A stretch of DNA of 64,000 nucleotides from Sphingobacterium sp. BN32 (lineage in GTDB: Bacteria; Bacteroidota; Bacteroidia; Sphingobacteriales; Sphingobacteriaceae): assembly GCF_030503615.1 (NCBI RefSeq), contig NZ_CP129963.1, forward strand, positions 2,294,001-2,358,000, given 5' to 3'. This document shows, piece after piece, positions 18,104 to 27,400 of the stretch (positions within the stretch are counted from its first letter, which is position 1; each line of letters opens with the position of its first letter). The translations under genes and the position numbers were made by a program. The notes below the pieces were generated by a model, which did no database searches, was not told where the DNA came from, and saw only the letters and a program-made list of their open reading frames with translations.

Positions 18104-18826
18104 CTACTCAACAATTTTCTGATGCCTTCCTTCCAATGCGGCGATCAACTTCGCTTTTACAAGCGTGTAAGTATAATCCTTCGCTTCCGCGAAAGAGATA
18201 TTATAGCGACGTTCAATCTGCTGCAATTCGCTTGGGAAACGCGCAAGCAACTTATTATAATAGGTATCCAATACTTCGTCGGATGGCATTTCAAAACTGA
18301 TCTTTAACTGAAAACGACGAATCAGCGCAAAGTCTATGATGTCAATATGATTCGTTGCACAGATGAGCATAACTTGCTCGGGCAAATAATCTATCAGTTG
18401 GATCATGGTATTCACCAAACGGCGCATCTCGCCAACATCGTTCTCATCCTCGCCCCTCGCCTTTCCAATCTGATCAAACTCATCCAGAAATAGCACCGCC
18501 TTATCGCGGATTGCACGATCGAATACCTGCTTGATATTTTGGGAGGTCTCCCCAATTCTAGAATTAATGATATTGCTTAGGTTCAATACGATCAAGGGGC
18601 GTTCCACAGCATGGGCAATCGCCTTTGCCGTCGTTGTTTTCCCACAGCCGGAGCTGCCGAATAGCAAAACCTTATTGTTTACCGGGAGGCCATACTGTTG
18701 AAGATCTTCAACATATAACTGTTCTTTAATCAATTGCTCGATCTGCAATCGGTTTTCCTCGCTTAGGAAAACATCATTTAAATTAACTGGTTCTTTATCC
18801 TTAATAATAAGGTCTTGAATATTCAT
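18104..18826 (-). CDS. Small stand-alone AAA family ATPase
   Basis: The 240-residue protein is almost only an AAA module. The Walker A GSSGCGKT is at 57-64, Walker B VLFLDEFD at 111-118, a sensor-1-like ATNH around 157-160, and an arginine pair in ALIRRF (170-171) at the arginine-finger position. The N-terminal 45 residues hold a helix-rich segment (LIKEQLYVEDLQQYGL) that precedes the AAA core. Such single-module AAA proteins of FtsH/SpoVK-like type act on protein substrates as oligomers, but the partner is unknown. A TATTTTTG -7 box lies at 18858-18865 on the same strand, so the gene probably has its own promoter. Confidence 0.82.
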   Translation of the reverse strand: MNIQDLIIKDKEPVNLNDVFLSEENRLQIEQLIKEQLYVEDLQQYGLPVNNKVLLFGSSGCGKTTTAKAIAHAVERPLIVLNLSNIINSRIGETSQNIKQVFDRAIRDKAVLFLDEFDQIGKARGEDENDVGEMRRLVNTMIQLIDYLPEQVMLICATNHIDIIDFALIRRFQLKISFEMPSDEVLDTYYNKLLARFPSELQQIERRYNISFAEAKDYTYTLVKAKLIAALEGRHQKIVE

Positions 18827-18857
18827 GTTTTATGGGGACTCAAACTTTTATAAAGCC

Positions 18858-18865
18858 CAAAAATA
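18858..18865 (-). promoter_or_regulatory. -7 box of the AAA ATPase gene
   Basis: On the minus strand this reads TATTTTTG, a full match to TAnnTTTG, 31 nt before the ATG. It lies between the acetyltransferase stop codon and the AAA gene. Confidence 0.45.
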
Positions 18866-18873
18866 CGAAATAC

Positions 18874-19317
18874 TTAATCGATAACTAAGAGAAGAACCGG
18901 ATAATCTTTACCCAGAGAATCCTTCTCCGTACGCGAAGCGACCTTAAATCCCTGCTTTTGATAGAATGCAACCGCCTGCTCATTCTGCTCATTTACATCC
19001 ACAGAATTTACACCAAGCACTTCAACAGCATAACCCAACAGTTGCTTCCCAATTCCACAGCCGCGAACCGCATCATGCACGAACAACATTTCTAAATGCT
19101 GCTCATTTACTGCCATAAATCCGAGAATAGTCTCCGCTCGAAAAACATAGATCTTCAACAGAGGCAGATATTCGTTCGGAATCGCATCTTTGAAAAACAG
19201 AAAGTCCTCCTCTGCCAAAAAATCATGAGTAGCTTTTACAGCAGATTCCCATATATCAACCAATACCTGATAATCATTCGACTCGTATCGCTCGATTAAC
19301 CCTCTAAGTTCTGCCAA
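18874..19317 (-). CDS. GNAT acetyltransferase, distal copy
   Basis: The 147-residue product has the GNAT fold: an N-terminal helix with WESAVKATHDFL, the central strand ETILGFMAVNEQHLEMLFV, and the acetyl-CoA pyrophosphate loop in VRGCGIGKQLL (a Q/R-x-x-G-x-G/A pattern) near residue 87, then FYQKQGFKV near the C-terminus. It transfers an acetyl group to an amine; the acceptor is unknown. The start codon is TTG at 19317, lying inside the end of the upstream acetyltransferase gene with a 22-bp overlap. The next in-frame ATG is about codon 68 and would delete the fold, so the TTG start is favoured. Confidence 0.85.
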   Translation of the reverse strand: MAELRGLIERYESNDYQVLVDIWESAVKATHDFLAEEDFLFFKDAIPNEYLPLLKIYVFRAETILGFMAVNEQHLEMLFVHDAVRGCGIGKQLLGYAVEVLGVNSVDVNEQNEQAVAFYQKQGFKVASRTEKDSLGKDYPVLLLVID

Positions 19318-19841
19318 TTGCTTTTATCAATTAAGTAAACAAAATTCTTCTTCACGCCCTCTCCATAATAGGCCACTTCCTTCTCATCAATCTTAATAGC
19401 ACCCAGGCGCTCGATGGAAATCTGCGAACGTAAGTTCTCCGCTCCAATATGGAAAAGGACTTTCGAAACATAGGGAAAAATGTAGGTTAGCATCATGCGC
19501 TTCACAGCATGATTTGCCCCCGAACCCCAGTAGTTCGTTGCATAGAATGTATAGCCTATATGGATGCTATCATTCTCGGGCTCTCTATCGTAAAATCGCG
19601 TGCAGCCAATAACCGCCATACTATCCTTATCGATAACTTTGAAGGCGCCACCACTATTTAGTGCACCTTCAAAGAAATTCGTAAAGACATCACGACGCCA
19701 TCGGTCTTTATTCGGATGCTGCTCCCAAACTTTAGGATCCGAAGCAACGGTATATAGTTCTTCGAAATCATCCGCTTGTAAAGGAAGTAGCAAATAATGG
19801 TCATGCTCCAGCACAGGTTGTAAGTTCACAATCTTATCCAT
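19296..19841 (-). CDS. GNAT acetyltransferase, RimJ/RimL-like
   Basis: I place the start at the ATG at 19839-19841 (181 residues); a TTG nine codons upstream is possible but overlaps the -7 box at 19866. The protein shows the RimJ/RimL-type GNAT pattern: LLPLQADDFEELYTVASDPKVWEQHP at the N-terminus, the strand MAVIGCTRFYD, HIGYTFYATNYWGSGAN (acetyl-CoA loop region) and NLRSQISIERLGAIKIDEKE in the C-terminal half. Relatives acetylate N-terminal amines of ribosomal proteins or small molecules. It overlaps the downstream acetyltransferase by 22 bp, so the two are translated from one message. Confidence 0.85.
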   Translation of the reverse strand: MDKIVNLQPVLEHDHYLLLPLQADDFEELYTVASDPKVWEQHPNKDRWRRDVFTNFFEGALNSGGAFKVIDKDSMAVIGCTRFYDREPENDSIHIGYTFYATNYWGSGANHAVKRMMLTYIFPYVSKVLFHIGAENLRSQISIERLGAIKIDEKEVAYYGEGVKKNFVYLIDKSNWQNLEG

Positions 19842-19865
19842 GGCTCTCTGGTTTTTGCTGTTTAC

Positions 19866-19873
19866 CAAAGGTA
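19866..19873 (-). promoter_or_regulatory. -7 box of the acetyltransferase pair
   Basis: On the minus strand this reads TACCTTTG, a full match to TAnnTTTG. It lies 24 nt before the preferred ATG and overlaps the alternative TTG start, which supports the downstream start. Confidence 0.5.
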
Positions 19874-19885
19874 AAGAACAATCAA

Positions 19886-22800
19886 TTAAAATGTATGACG
19901 ATTGTCATTAGAATCTGTATCGATCAATTTATTATAAGGGTCTACCCCTACCGCAATAGGCTTCTCATTAACAACAAAAGTCAAACGGTTTTTAATACGA
20001 TCTACTTTAACCCGCTTTTCTAAAAGCGCATGCTCATGCTCATACTTCCCTTCTTTCTTCGGTGAACCGAAAATCGCGATATCAACGTAATCGCGCAAAG
20101 GCAGGGATTCCACAGTGCGCTTATCGCTATCTTTCATCTTCTCCGAAAGCTTCGCCCCCTTCACATCCTCATAGCTACGCTTTCCCTTCTCATCCGTGCG
20201 ATATTTCGAAACCTTAAAGTCCATGCTCACCTCATATTTACCATCTTTGAGCGGCTTAACGCTGGCATTTTCGATGGCGTTATCATATAGCGTCACTGTT
20301 TCGTACATGTCTTTGATCAAGTATTGCAACGAATCTGGCGTGTGCTTTCTGAGTACATCCACAAACTCGATTGAAGTCGTATAAGGTGGATTTTGAAAAG
20401 CTGTCTTTGCAATATATTCCTTTAACATGCCGCTGAATGCATTTTCTCCTAAATAGTCACTCATCGCATACATCACCAACGAACCTTTATTATAATGAAT
20501 GTATTGTTGATTTTCATTAAACATCAACGGATTCTCCTTCAATTGTTCACTCGCACGCCCCATTAAATATTGGTCCAAAGCATCCTTCAAAAACTTACGC
20601 ATCTGTCCTTTGCCGTAGGTGTGCTCCAACACTTTCAAGGAACTATATTCAGCTAAAGATTCCGACATCATGGTAGCCCCCTTCACATTTGCCCCAATCA
20701 CCTGATGCGCCCACCATTGATGCGCAAACTCATGTGCTACGACCGAATACGGATAATCTACTGCATTTGGATTTTCATCGTCTACTTTTGCAATAAAACC
20801 GATGCTCTCGGAAAATGGAACCGTATTCGCAAAAGCTTGTGCAAACGTACCGTGCGTACTAGGAAACTCAATAATACGCAACTGATTGAACTGATATGGA
20901 CTGAAATTCGACTCGTAATATCCTAACGATTTCTTAATCGAAGCCATCATACGTTCCAGATTATACTCATGTCCTTTATGATAGTAAATCTCCATATTCT
21001 TGCCGTTCATTTTTTCCTTCTTCACCTCATATTTCGCCGAAATAAACGAGTAAAAGTTAAGGATAGGGCTATCCATTTTATAATGGAAGTACTTCTTTCC
21101 ATTCTCCTCCCATTCCTTCTGCAAGTATCCTGGCGCAATCGCTATCTGATCAGGACTCGTACTTACGATCGCTTCAAAGTCAATCCAATCGGCATCTTTC
21201 GAGATATAGGTATTCCCCAATTTGCTGCTGTCGCGCGGGTCGGCCATACGATCGCGTGGCGCCAATTTATACTTCTCACGAACCCTATTGTCAACAAGCT
21301 CTACACCATCTTCGTATGCCAAAGATGGAAAAACGGAGTTGTTAAAGAATGTCCCATTTTCCAATATCAAGGAACGATCCATCAAGAATGTATTCGAAAG
21401 GCTAGTAAGTTGATACTTAATTTTCAAACTATCACCAGGCATCAAAGGCTCCTGCAAATGATAGATATTGACTTCCAAAATACTATCCTTCACCGTATTT
21501 TTAATCTTACGATCCAAATTAACAATCGTCTTCACGGATCCATTAAATCGCATAAACATCGAATCGATAGGCTGCGCCGTTTTATTCACATAGATAAAAT
21601 CGCCCTCTGCCTGAAGATGACGGTCTTTCGGGGCTATATCGACCTTCGCAAATACGCTCACCAATCGTGGCATAGGCAAATCTTGGAAATGCCTGTATTT
21701 TTTCTCATAATCTACCTGCTGCAACTCTTTTTCTTTGTTGGAATAGCGCGTCGAAACGACATTGTTTACATAGTATATCGCATATCCTAATCCGACGAAA
21801 GCAATCAACGACAGTAACGCTGGAATTACGATAGGCGCCTTAAAACGCAGAGCAAATTGTTGCAATCTATCTTTCACGTTCGAGATGATACCGCGACGCC
21901 AGAACAATAAAGTCAAGGCAAATAAGACAGCGGTAAACAACAACCAATATAATCGATAATATAAATAATGACGGATATCGGCATAGCCATTCATATCCGA
22001 ATATTGATAGCTAGCGCCGTTATTGAATTTATAAATCGCCTGCTCAACACCAATCTTGGAAAGAAACGGAATACCTAAAACAATGATTAGACAAACGATA
22101 AACCCGACGAAGTAATTACGGAAGAAGCCATGTATAAATAAAGCAAAACCTATCAATACCACATATTTCAAGTAGTCCAGGATAAACAATTCGTACAGGT
22201 AATGTCCAATCTCGAACTTGAAATAGCCATTATATATTTGATAGATTATACCGGTCAGCATGCTGATGATGAGGACAGCAATCGTCATCTTCATTAAAGC
22301 AATAAATTTGGAACTCAATAATACCCAGTTAGGAACGGATGTCGAGTCGATCAGCAATTTCATATTACTCTGTTGATCACGCTGTATAAGCATTCCCGCA
22401 AACAGCAAGATCATGATCACGAGGAAGAAACTGTATATTCCACCCATCGTTTGCAGGACCTGCCAGGTAACCGGATAAGTCACCGTTCCATATAGCATTC
22501 CCCCAACAGACATCACCGCCAATACAAATAAAGCAGCTATCAGCAACAGGATGATGAAGGTCCAGTTCTTAACCACATATTTGAAATCGATGTGGCTCAA
22601 TCGCCAGCTCAGTTTTAAATTGCTGAAAAAAGAATGCGATATCCCGACTTTTGGCAAATCAATCTTAATAATACTACCGAAGTTATTCTTCGTAACGCGC
22701 TCAGAAGACTTTGAACGTGTGAAGCTAATGCCCAATTGCGAGAAGGAAAACTTGTAATAGACCAAACCTAAGATCAGCACTGCCAAACCCGACCAAATAA

Positions 22801-23542
22801 GGCGGTTATAGAGCATTACGCCCGTCATCGGTAATAAGTTATTGTTCTGTTCTTCAACGCTCCAATACTTTGTATAATAGGTAATTGGCTGGAAACCAAA
22901 CGGATCTAACAGCGCAACCAAATAGCGGTTATCGGCATCTCGAGTAGCAATATCAAGCACCGACTGCAATAACAACAGAAGCAGCACAAAGACAAAGCCA
23001 ACGTATATGTTCCTGCTGAAGGTAACCAAAGCAAAAATAATGCTCCCGAACAATAGAAAGTTTGGTAATACAACCAATAGAAAACCGCTGAAATAAGCGT
23101 CCAAACGATTTGGCCCCAACATGCTCTGATCGATTCCGGGATGAAATTGAGCCATGTAATAGCCTAATATTGTCAGGATCGCCACAAAACTGACAACCAA
23201 TAATGCGCTCAGGAACTTCGCCGACAGATAACTTAATTTGTCGAGCGGATATGAAAATAATAGGTTATGTACGTGATACAGATAGTCTCTATACACCGCC
23301 GCGCCGATAATGGTCGGCAACAGGAAATAAATCAGCGTAGAAAAACTATTGAAGAATCCCGCGATATTTAATGGCGAATTGACATATACAGGAGTCGATG
23401 TCGTTGCAGAAACAGCGTCGAAAGCACCCAATGCAGCGATCGTCGTAAAATAGGCTAAAGCAAAATAAATAACGCAATAGACATAGAAAACAGGCTGTTT
23501 AAACCAGCGTGTTACTTCGAAAGTAAAGATGGTACTAAACAT
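19886..23542 (-). CDS. ABC transporter permease fused to M1 family peptidase
   Basis: This 1218-residue protein combines two functions. The N-terminal half (about residues 1-590) has many membrane segments and a long loop, typical of ABC-2 permeases. The C-terminal half (about 640-1218) is an M1-type peptidase: HEFAH near residue 936, and after 18 residues the SESLAEY segment with the third zinc ligand. The usual M1 exopeptidase GAMEN motif is not evident; its position is taken by GTFAQAFANTVPFSES. The peptidase domain probably faces the periplasm. The gene overlaps its ATPase gene by 8 bp, so the two form one transporter. Substrate unknown. This fusion is known in Bacteroidota. Confidence 0.88.
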   Translation of the reverse strand: MFSTIFTFEVTRWFKQPVFYVYCVIYFALAYFTTIAALGAFDAVSATTSTPVYVNSPLNIAGFFNSFSTLIYFLLPTIIGAAVYRDYLYHVHNLLFSYPLDKLSYLSAKFLSALLVVSFVAILTILGYYMAQFHPGIDQSMLGPNRLDAYFSGFLLVVLPNFLLFGSIIFALVTFSRNIYVGFVFVLLLLLLQSVLDIATRDADNRYLVALLDPFGFQPITYYTKYWSVEEQNNNLLPMTGVMLYNRLIWSGLAVLILGLVYYKFSFSQLGISFTRSKSSERVTKNNFGSIIKIDLPKVGISHSFFSNLKLSWRLSHIDFKYVVKNWTFIILLLIAALFVLAVMSVGGMLYGTVTYPVTWQVLQTMGGIYSFFLVIMILLFAGMLIQRDQQSNMKLLIDSTSVPNWVLLSSKFIALMKMTIAVLIISMLTGIIYQIYNGYFKFEIGHYLYELFILDYLKYVVLIGFALFIHGFFRNYFVGFIVCLIIVLGIPFLSKIGVEQAIYKFNNGASYQYSDMNGYADIRHYLYYRLYWLLFTAVLFALTLLFWRRGIISNVKDRLQQFALRFKAPIVIPALLSLIAFVGLGYAIYYVNNVVSTRYSNKEKELQQVDYEKKYRHFQDLPMPRLVSVFAKVDIAPKDRHLQAEGDFIYVNKTAQPIDSMFMRFNGSVKTIVNLDRKIKNTVKDSILEVNIYHLQEPLMPGDSLKIKYQLTSLSNTFLMDRSLILENGTFFNNSVFPSLAYEDGVELVDNRVREKYKLAPRDRMADPRDSSKLGNTYISKDADWIDFEAIVSTSPDQIAIAPGYLQKEWEENGKKYFHYKMDSPILNFYSFISAKYEVKKEKMNGKNMEIYYHKGHEYNLERMMASIKKSLGYYESNFSPYQFNQLRIIEFPSTHGTFAQAFANTVPFSESIGFIAKVDDENPNAVDYPYSVVAHEFAHQWWAHQVIGANVKGATMMSESLAEYSSLKVLEHTYGKGQMRKFLKDALDQYLMGRASEQLKENPLMFNENQQYIHYNKGSLVMYAMSDYLGENAFSGMLKEYIAKTAFQNPPYTTSIEFVDVLRKHTPDSLQYLIKDMYETVTLYDNAIENASVKPLKDGKYEVSMDFKVSKYRTDEKGKRSYEDVKGAKLSEKMKDSDKRTVESLPLRDYVDIAIFGSPKKEGKYEHEHALLEKRVKVDRIKNRLTFVVNEKPIAVGVDPYNKLIDTDSNDNRHTF

Positions 23543-24419
23543 TGACGCTATCGTTTTTAAGGGCTACAAAATAAACATCTTCTAGGATAGGACTCACCGA
23601 GCGGAAAGATTCGTCGGGCTGCACATCGCTCATCACACGGATATTGAGCGTATTGTCCTGATTATAGTTCGAAGAGATGATATTATGGGTTGCGTTGGCA
23701 GCATCAAACTCGCTACGTTCAACGCGCTTCGTCCAGATCTTACCATTCAACTGCTCCTCGCCTTGTTGCGATGAGCCCCGGAACAGCACACGACCACCAT
23801 TCATGATCGCCAATTCGTGGCATAACTCACGAACATCATCCACAATGTGAGTCGAGAAGATAACCGTATGCTGCGCCCCGATCTCGCGAAGAACATTTAA
23901 AAATCGATGCCGCTCTGCAGGATCTAATCCCGCCGTCGGCTCATCAACAATAATTAATTTCGGATTATTCAACAACATCTGCGCAATACCGAAACGTTGT
24001 TTCATACCACCAGAATAGCCGCTTACGCTCTTTTTGCGCACGTCGTAAAGATTGGTGACCTGCAACACTTCCGTAACGATCTTTTGGCGATCGGCTTTAG
24101 CGCTGATTCCTTTCAGATTAGCAAAATAGTTCAACAGTTCCTCGGCGGATAAGTTAGGATAAACTCCAAATTCCTGTGGCAAATATCCCAAAACGCGACG
24201 TAACGCATTCTTATCGCTCAATATATCGATGTCCCCAAAAGTAATATCTCCAGAATCTGGTGTTTGTAAAGTGGCGATAGTACGCATCAGCGATGATTTC
24301 CCCGCACCATTTGGACCCAATAAACCAAACATACCCGGCCCTATCGTCAAATTAACATTATCTAGCGCTTTCACGCCGTTACCATAAGTTTTGTTTAAAT
24401 TACTAATCGTTAAGTTCAT
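23535..24419 (-). CDS. ABC transporter ATP-binding protein
   Basis: The 294-residue product has Walker A GPNGAGKS at 35-42, a Q-loop in GYLPQEFG, the signature SGYSGGMKQR and Walker B LIIVDEPTAGLD, followed by an H-loop in FSTHIVDD. The C-terminal 70 residues beyond the core are an extension common in ABC-2 type exporters. It powers the permease-peptidase whose ATG lies within its last codons (8-bp overlap), so it is the first gene of the pair. Upstream lies the composite repeat at locus C; no clear -7 box stands at a useful distance. Confidence 0.93.
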   Translation of the reverse strand: MNLTISNLNKTYGNGVKALDNVNLTIGPGMFGLLGPNGAGKSSLMRTIATLQTPDSGDITFGDIDILSDKNALRRVLGYLPQEFGVYPNLSAEELLNYFANLKGISAKADRQKIVTEVLQVTNLYDVRKKSVSGYSGGMKQRFGIAQMLLNNPKLIIVDEPTAGLDPAERHRFLNVLREIGAQHTVIFSTHIVDDVRELCHELAIMNGGRVLFRGSSQQGEEQLNGKIWTKRVERSEFDAANATHNIISSNYNQDNTLNIRVMSDVQPDESFRSVSPILEDVYFVALKNDSVNV

Positions 24420-24583
24420 GTTGTTTGTTGTTATATTAGGTTAGTCGCCTTTAAAGCAAAAATGTAACAATAAAAATTAAAATAAATAATTTTCAAACAG
24501 CATCAAATAGAATAACCAATAAACCCAAGAATATAACCCGAACTTACCATCCTCAAGTCATAGCCTTTCTTATCCCATATCAC

Positions 24584-24659
24584 AACCCTTTCAAAGCCCT
24601 TTCCGAAGGGTTCTGAAAGGGCTTTGAAAGGGTTATGAAAGGGTTATACATTGGGTTTG
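24584..24659. repeat. Family-2 repeat, locus C
   Basis: A perfect 20-bp inverted repeat is present: AACCCTTTCAAAGCCCTTTC at 24584-24603 and its complement at 24615-24634, with an 11-nt loop. It is followed by ATGAAAGGGTT and ATTGGGTTTGA. The GGGTTATGAAAGGG unit is shared with 53.7 kb. It lies just upstream of the family-1 copy. Confidence 0.65.
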
Positions 24660-24666
24660 ACTTGTA

Positions 24667-24877
24667 CTAGTATTTAGTAGGTAGTACTTAGTAGTTAGTA
24701 GTTAGTATTTAGACCTAGGGCGTCCTATATGGCGTTGGGGATTTTGTTTTTCTATGTCCGCTAGAATCTATTTGACGCTAGTAATGTTTCGTCTGAACCA
24801 GGAAAGGAAGGATTTAAGGAAGAAGCAGGATGTTTCGCCATAGGTCTTAATACTAAGTACTAAATACTAAATACTAT
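24667..24877. repeat. Family-1 intergenic repeat, copy C (complete)
   Basis: This is the cleanest copy, 211 bp. The left arm (24667-24722) carries TAGTA-type units ending in TTAGACCTAGGGCG. The right arm (24837-24877) starts CGCCATAGGTCTTAATACTA and is nearly its reverse complement. The core at 24791-24820 contains GAACCAGGAAAGGAAGG followed by ATTTAAGGA, inverted relative to copy A. The arms could base-pair into a long cruciform or RNA stem. Confidence 0.75.
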
Positions 24878-24882
24878 AGGCA

Positions 24883-24917
24883 AAAAAAAGGAGCCCCGTT
24901 AGGGAGCTCCTTTTTTA
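24883..24917 (-). terminator. Terminator of the M48 lipoprotein gene
   Basis: AAAAGGAGC pairs with GCTCCTTTT, extended by CCC/GGG with a bulged base, around a GTTA loop. On the minus strand the hairpin runs into a tract of eight T. It begins 17 bp after the M48 stop codon. Confidence 0.88.
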
Positions 24918-24933
24918 GTATATACTAGTTTGT

Positions 24934-25734
24934 TTATTTCTTATAATACTTCATTACCTCTGGAATCATCGCTTGCAATTGCGCAATACGACGAGCATCG
25001 CTAGGGTGAGTACTTAACCACTCTGGTGGGTTTCCTGACTTACCTTGTGCCATTCTTTCCCAGAATTTGATTGACTCATTTGGATCATAACCCGCCATTG
25101 CCATCAGAATAAGACCGGCTTTATCAGCTGCTAATTCGTCGTTTCTGGAGAATCGTAATGAGCCTACTTGGTAGCCAATACCATACAATTGGTTAAAGAT
25201 ACCGATGTATTTGCTGTTAGACATTGCACCTGCAGCACCTAAAATCTGTGCACCGTATTGTGCTGCCATAGCATTTGAATACTGAGAAACAGAGTGTTCT
25301 TCGATTGCGTGTGCAATCTCATGTCCCATAACTGTTGCTAGTCCAGCATCATTTTTCGCTACCGGAAGGATACCAGTATAAACTGCCACTTTACCGCCTG
25401 GCATACACCATGCATTGACATCCGGGCTCTCGATCAAGTTAAACTCCCAGTTGAAGTTAAATTTGTCTGCAATTCCCAATTGTTTTAAGTACTGGTTTGC
25501 AGCCACAGCGATATTGCTACCGACACGCTTAACCTGGGTTGCAGCAGCCGTACCTGTAACTACTTTCGAGTTGTTTTTGCTTAAAAAGTCTTTATAGGCA
25601 AGTGCAGCTTGATCATTAATCTGTTGAGAATCTACCAATTTTAGGTATTTACGACCAGTGATTGCTGATGTCGCACATCCTGCAATCGAAGCCCCCAACA
25701 TTAACATGGCCGTATATTTAAAAATTCTTTTCAT
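24934..25734 (-). CDS. M48 family metallopeptidase lipoprotein
   Basis: The 266-residue product has a lipoprotein signal (IAGC, cysteine 20) and a zinc-binding HEIAH motif at 138-142. The likely third ligand is E200 in the sequence RNDELAADKAG, the usual M48 arrangement. Members of this group (Oma1/BepA/LoiP-like) degrade or quality-check envelope proteins. The N-terminal part with SPDVNAWCMPGGKVAVYTGIL is a conserved M48 strand region. It sits alone between the repeat region and plsY, has its own terminator, and starts with ATG at 25732-25734. Confidence 0.9.
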   Translation of the reverse strand: MKRIFKYTAMLMLGASIAGCATSAITGRKYLKLVDSQQINDQAALAYKDFLSKNNSKVVTGTAAATQVKRVGSNIAVAANQYLKQLGIADKFNFNWEFNLIESPDVNAWCMPGGKVAVYTGILPVAKNDAGLATVMGHEIAHAIEEHSVSQYSNAMAAQYGAQILGAAGAMSNSKYIGIFNQLYGIGYQVGSLRFSRNDELAADKAGLILMAMAGYDPNESIKFWERMAQGKSGNPPEWLSTHPSDARRIAQLQAMIPEVMKYYKK

Positions 25735-25806
25735 AAACGTTGTTATTAAGTTTACTCAATACAAATAATGTTTTACAAAGATTAAACAAAACTTGTACCC
25801 AAAAGT

Positions 25807-26457
25807 TTAACCGGATGATTTTTTCTTGAATAAAAATATTTTAGACTCCTTGCCTTTGAGTAGGCGTTCGATGTTTTTCTGATGAGTGACTAAAATCAAC
25901 GCGCAGATTGCAATGCCATACAATAAAACCGAAGGTACGGTGGTCTTAAAAATGAAAGCAATACTAAATGGAAAAGTAAATCCCGCTAAGATGGATCCTA
26001 GCGAAACGTAGTGGAATATAAATAATACGAGTAGGAAGACCGTGACACAGCATAGGGCTGCGGGCCAATGTATTGCCAAGACCATCCCAAATAATGTAGC
26101 CACGCCTTTACCGCCACGGAAACCAGCAAATATCGGAAACAAGTGTCCTAATACAGCTATTACGCCTAGGGCAAGCTGGAAATTTACAAATTGTGGGGCA
26201 TCGTGATTACCCACCACGCTACTATCTAATAAATAAGGTAAATTAGTTGCTGTCCAGCCCTTTAGGATGTCGACAAACATCACCACGGAGCCTGCTTTTT
26301 TTCCGAGAACACGAAATGTATTGGTGGCCCCTGCATTCCCACTACCATACTCACGTACATCAACACCATAGAATGCTTGTCCAAACCAAACCGCGGTAGG
26401 GATCGATCCGAATAAATATGCTAATATGACTATTCCTACGAGATAGATTGAAATCAT
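25807..26457 (-). CDS. plsY: Acyl-phosphate glycerol-3-phosphate acyltransferase PlsY
   Basis: This integral membrane enzyme transfers an acyl group from acyl-phosphate to glycerol-3-phosphate, the first committed step of phospholipid synthesis. The conserved motifs are visible: FGSIPTAVWFG near the N-terminus, REYGSGNAGATNTFRVLGKK (about residues 35-54) and GFRGGKGVATLFG (about 120). About five membrane segments are expected. I prefer the ATG at 26455-26457 (216 residues) to a TTG three codons upstream. It lies 13 bp downstream of nadC and on the same strand, so the two are probably co-transcribed. Confidence 0.94.
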   Translation of the reverse strand: MISIYLVGIVILAYLFGSIPTAVWFGQAFYGVDVREYGSGNAGATNTFRVLGKKAGSVVMFVDILKGWTATNLPYLLDSSVVGNHDAPQFVNFQLALGVIAVLGHLFPIFAGFRGGKGVATLFGMVLAIHWPAALCCVTVFLLVLFIFHYVSLGSILAGFTFPFSIAFIFKTTVPSVLLYGIAICALILVTHQKNIERLLKGKESKIFLFKKKSSG

Positions 26458-26470
26458 ATACAGCAATTTA

Positions 26471-27328
26471 CTAAATAAGTTTTGCTTTTAAGCTCAAATC
26501 CAGACTTTTAACCGAGTGAGTTAAAGCTCCAACAGAGATGAAATCAACTCCTTGTTTTGCGTATTCTGCGATCGTATCGAGGGTGATTCCACCAGAAGCT
26601 TCAGTAACCAATTGACCGTTTACAAGGTCAACGGCTTCCTTCACTTGTGTCGGCGTAAAGTTGTCGAACATAACACGATCTACTTTACCGATAGCAATAA
26701 CTTCTTTCAACTCGTCAAAGTTGCGCACTTCTACTTCGATAGGTATGTTTAAGTTATGCTCGCGCTTATACGATAAGGCCGAATTAACAGCGGCTGTAAT
26801 GCCACCAGCATAGTCAACATGATTGTCTTTGATGAGAATCATATCATACAACGCGAAGCGATGGTTTACCCCTCCCCCTAACTCTACAGCTTTCTTTTCT
26901 AAGAAACGCAGTAAAGGCGTTGTTTTGCGCGTGTCTAGAACGCGAGCTTTGGTCCCCGCGATTGCTGCCACATACTTTGCCGTTTGTGTTGCAATTCCAG
27001 ACATACGTTGCATGACATTGAGAACCAATCGTTCTCCTTTGAGTATAGTATGGATAGCTCCTCTCAAGCGAAATGCGATATCTCCGTATTTCACCGTATC
27101 ACCATCCTTTAAAAGTATTTCGAAATGTAAATTGGGATCAATGGCTAAAAATATTTCCTTAGCTACCTCAATACCGGCAATAATCCCCGATTCCTTAACT
27201 AATAGCTGAGCTTCACCTTGCTTTGATTCGTCAATAGTAGAAAGAGTGGTATAGTCTCCTGGCCCAACGTCCTCTTTTATTGCTTCTTCAACAAATTGCA
27301 ATAGCTTTTCTTTAAATTCTTTCTCCAT
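26471..27328 (-). CDS. nadC: Nicotinate-nucleotide pyrophosphorylase NadC
   Basis: The 285-residue enzyme makes nicotinate mononucleotide from quinolinate and PRPP in de novo NAD synthesis. Family features include EDVGPGDYTTLSTI near the N-terminus, ERLVLNVMQRMSGIAT (about 102-117), the DTRKTTP loop (about 136-142), HRFALYDMILIKDNH (about 156-170) and VDRVMFDNFTP in the second barrel half. The length suits the family. Its start is ATG at 27326-27328, and plsY follows after a short gap. Confidence 0.96.
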   Translation of the reverse strand: MEKEFKEKLLQFVEEAIKEDVGPGDYTTLSTIDESKQGEAQLLVKESGIIAGIEVAKEIFLAIDPNLHFEILLKDGDTVKYGDIAFRLRGAIHTILKGERLVLNVMQRMSGIATQTAKYVAAIAGTKARVLDTRKTTPLLRFLEKKAVELGGGVNHRFALYDMILIKDNHVDYAGGITAAVNSALSYKREHNLNIPIEVEVRNFDELKEVIAIGKVDRVMFDNFTPTQVKEAVDLVNGQLVTEASGGITLDTIAEYAKQGVDFISVGALTHSVKSLDLSLKAKLI

Positions 27329-27400
27329 TTATTAATGTAAAATTAAGCGAAGATGAATAAAAATTACTTTAAATAAAAGATAAATCCAATAAAATGTATG

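Noticed and set aside
20969..21790. A 273-codon plus-strand frame inside the ABC/M1 gene
   Set aside because: It lies fully opposite the well-supported permease-peptidase gene and shows no recognisable domain; its composition is what antisense of a hydrophobic gene gives.
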